NCBI GenBank assembly: GCA_030634605.1
Contig: DAOWAK010000114.1
Span: 1 to 5,412 of the forward strand
Origin: Sedimentisphaerales bacterium
GTDB taxonomy: Bacteria; Planctomycetota; Phycisphaerae; Sedimentisphaerales; SM23-30
Direction of reading: 5' to 3'
Length of the DNA: 5,412 nucleotides
In this document: piece by piece, positions 4,427 through 5,412 of the stretch
Position numbering within the stretch: the first letter of the stretch is position 1
Layout: each line of letters opens with the position of its first letter
Program-made: the position numbers and the translations under genes
The notes under the pieces: model-generated
The model's database searches: none
The model's input: the letters and a program-made list of their open reading frames with translations, nothing else
Told to the model about the DNA's origin: nothing

Positions 4427-5412
4427 TTAGCGGAAATCGAAGGCGACTTTTATGGCTGAGTATTGAGGTTTGTTTAGAGCGGTGTCGAAGGCGCAGCGGT
4501 ACTGGTCGAGGGGGAATTTGTGGGTGAGCAGATTGGGGACGTTGAGTTTTTCGGCGGCGATTAATTCGTGGATTAGTTGGTAGGTTCCGATCCGGCGGTT
4601 CTGGTAATGTTCCAACTGGCGGCCGTACGCGCCTCTGATATCCAGTTCGCGAAACCAAAGTGGTGTGAGGTCGAGCTTGCCGCCGTGTCCGGTGCCTACC
4701 ATGATCATCTGTCCGCGAGCGCGGGTCCATTTGAGGCTTTGGTTGATGGAACTGGTCGCCCCGACGCAATCGAAGACGAGGTCGTAGCCTCCGGAGAGCA
4801 TGTAATTGCCGAAGCGGGCGTGCTGGACGGTGGCGTCGGTTTGGGAAGCGATGATTTCGAAACGCTGCCGGATGGATTGGGGTAGTTGCAGGAAATTGTC
4901 GGCTCCGAATTCGGTGGCGGTTTTTTTAAGGTAGTCGTGACGGTCGATGGTGTCAATTTGTCCAGAATAGTCCAAGCTGCGCAGCAGAGCAATGATTGCC
5001 AGGCCCAGCGTACCGGTGCCGTAAACAAGGATTTTTTGAGCGTGTTGATAATCGCTGCGTAAAATCGCGTGCAAGCTGCAAGCCAGGGGGTCGGTGAGGA
5101 TGGCGGTTTCGTCGGGGATGGTTTCGGGGACGGGAATTAACTGGCTTAGATGGGCGACGAAATATTGGCCGAAGGAGCCGCCGGTGCGGGAGTTGTAGCC
5201 GATGCTGGTGCCGGGGGGCAGATGGGCTGAGCCGGTGGCGTTGTCGGCGAAGTTTTCGCAAGCGCCGAACTCGCCTACGCGGCAGCGAGGGCAAAGGGGT
5301 TCGATTCCGCGGGGCAGGCACGAAAGTGTTGGTTCGACGCAAACGCGGGCGCCGAGCCCGGAGGGGTCGACGGCGGGTCGGGGTTTGTCGACGACGGCGA
5401 CGGTTTCGTGGC
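4427..5412 (-). CDS. Zinc-dependent medium-chain alcohol dehydrogenase family protein, N-terminus cut off
   Basis: The frame is open from the right edge to TAA at 4427-4429, giving 327 residues; an apparent start near 5074 is only an internal Leu codon. The first visible residues, HETVAVVDKP, are the remains of the GHE catalytic-zinc motif, so perhaps 60-70 residues are missing. Cys 31, 40, 43 and 51 (visible numbering; C-x8-C-x2-C-x7-C) form the structural zinc lobe, with a longer first gap than the classic x2. RTGGSFGQYFVAH (75-87) and DPLAC (107-111) follow; DPLAC stands where many relatives have EPLAC, whose Glu can bind the catalytic zinc. GTGTLG (131-136) is the Rossmann loop, and Asp156 at the end of the next strand predicts NAD rather than NADP. 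The protein should oxidise an alcohol or polyol, or reduce the carbonyl, in the cytoplasm. The substrate is unknown and I recognise no characterised relative. It ends 290 bases before the LEPRxLL gene on the same strand. Confidence 0.87.
   Translation of the reverse strand, partial: HETVAVVDKPRPAVDPSGLGARVCVEPTLSCLPRGIEPLCPRCRVGEFGACENFADNATGSAHLPPGTSIGYNSRTGGSFGQYFVAHLSQLIPVPETIPDETAILTDPLACSLHAILRSDYQHAQKILVYGTGTLGLAIIALLRSLDYSGQIDTIDRHDYLKKTATEFGADNFLQLPQSIRQRFEIIASQTDATVQHARFGNYMLSGGYDLVFDCVGATSSINQSLKWTRARGQMIMVGTGHGGKLDLTPLWFRELDIRGAYGRQLEHYQNRRIGTYQLIHELIAAEKLNVPNLLTHKFPLDQYRCAFDTALNKPQYSAIKVAFDFR

Noticed and set aside
4577..5342. Frames overlapping the dehydrogenase on both strands (for example 4577-4885 plus, 4953-5342 minus)
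   Set aside because: Shadows of the dehydrogenase, whose zinc and Rossmann motifs are continuous in one frame to the window edge.

Overview
The window most likely comes from a Planctomycetota genome (possibly a Phycisphaerae-like lineage). The strongest clue is a minus-strand protein whose N-terminus carries the planctomycete LEPRxLL motif (LEPRRLL). A divided OstA/LptD-like envelope protein and intergenic spacers full of short degenerate repeats and GC-rich palindromes are compatible with that. The class-level placement is inference.

Layout: (1) Positions 1-1077, minus strand: the first 359 codons of an envelope gene. It encodes a signal peptide, an OstA/LptA-like segment, a Pro/Lys-rich linker and the start of a second OstA-like segment, and it runs off the left edge. 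Automatic translation of complete frames easily misses it because it has no stop in the window. (2) Positions 1078-1509: a divergent promoter region with a good sigma-70-like promoter on each strand, a palindrome between them and a terminator-like hairpin in the leader of the envelope gene. (3) Positions 1510-2619, plus strand: a complete 6-phosphofructokinase. (4) Positions 2620-2954: a convergent spacer with a TAAAYYC-type heptad repeat and two GC-rich inverted repeats. (5) Positions 2955-4136, minus strand: a complete secreted or surface protein with the LEPRxLL motif, about ten 20-residue beta-solenoid-like repeats and an extraordinary Tyr/Asp/Asn tail. (6) Positions 4137-4426: a spacer with two palindromes, an AATGACGAAT repeat cluster and two hairpins. 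(7) Positions 4427-5412, minus strand: a zinc-dependent medium-chain dehydrogenase, cut at its N-terminus by the right edge exactly at the GHE zinc motif.

The four genes do not look like one pathway. Phosphofructokinase is core glycolysis, the OstA-like protein is probably outer-membrane biogenesis, the dehydrogenase is an NAD-type oxidoreductase of unknown substrate, and the LEPRxLL protein is an orphan surface candidate. No tRNA, rRNA, CRISPR array, transposase or integrase was seen. The least explained item is the LEPRxLL solenoid protein with the tyrosine-rich tail.
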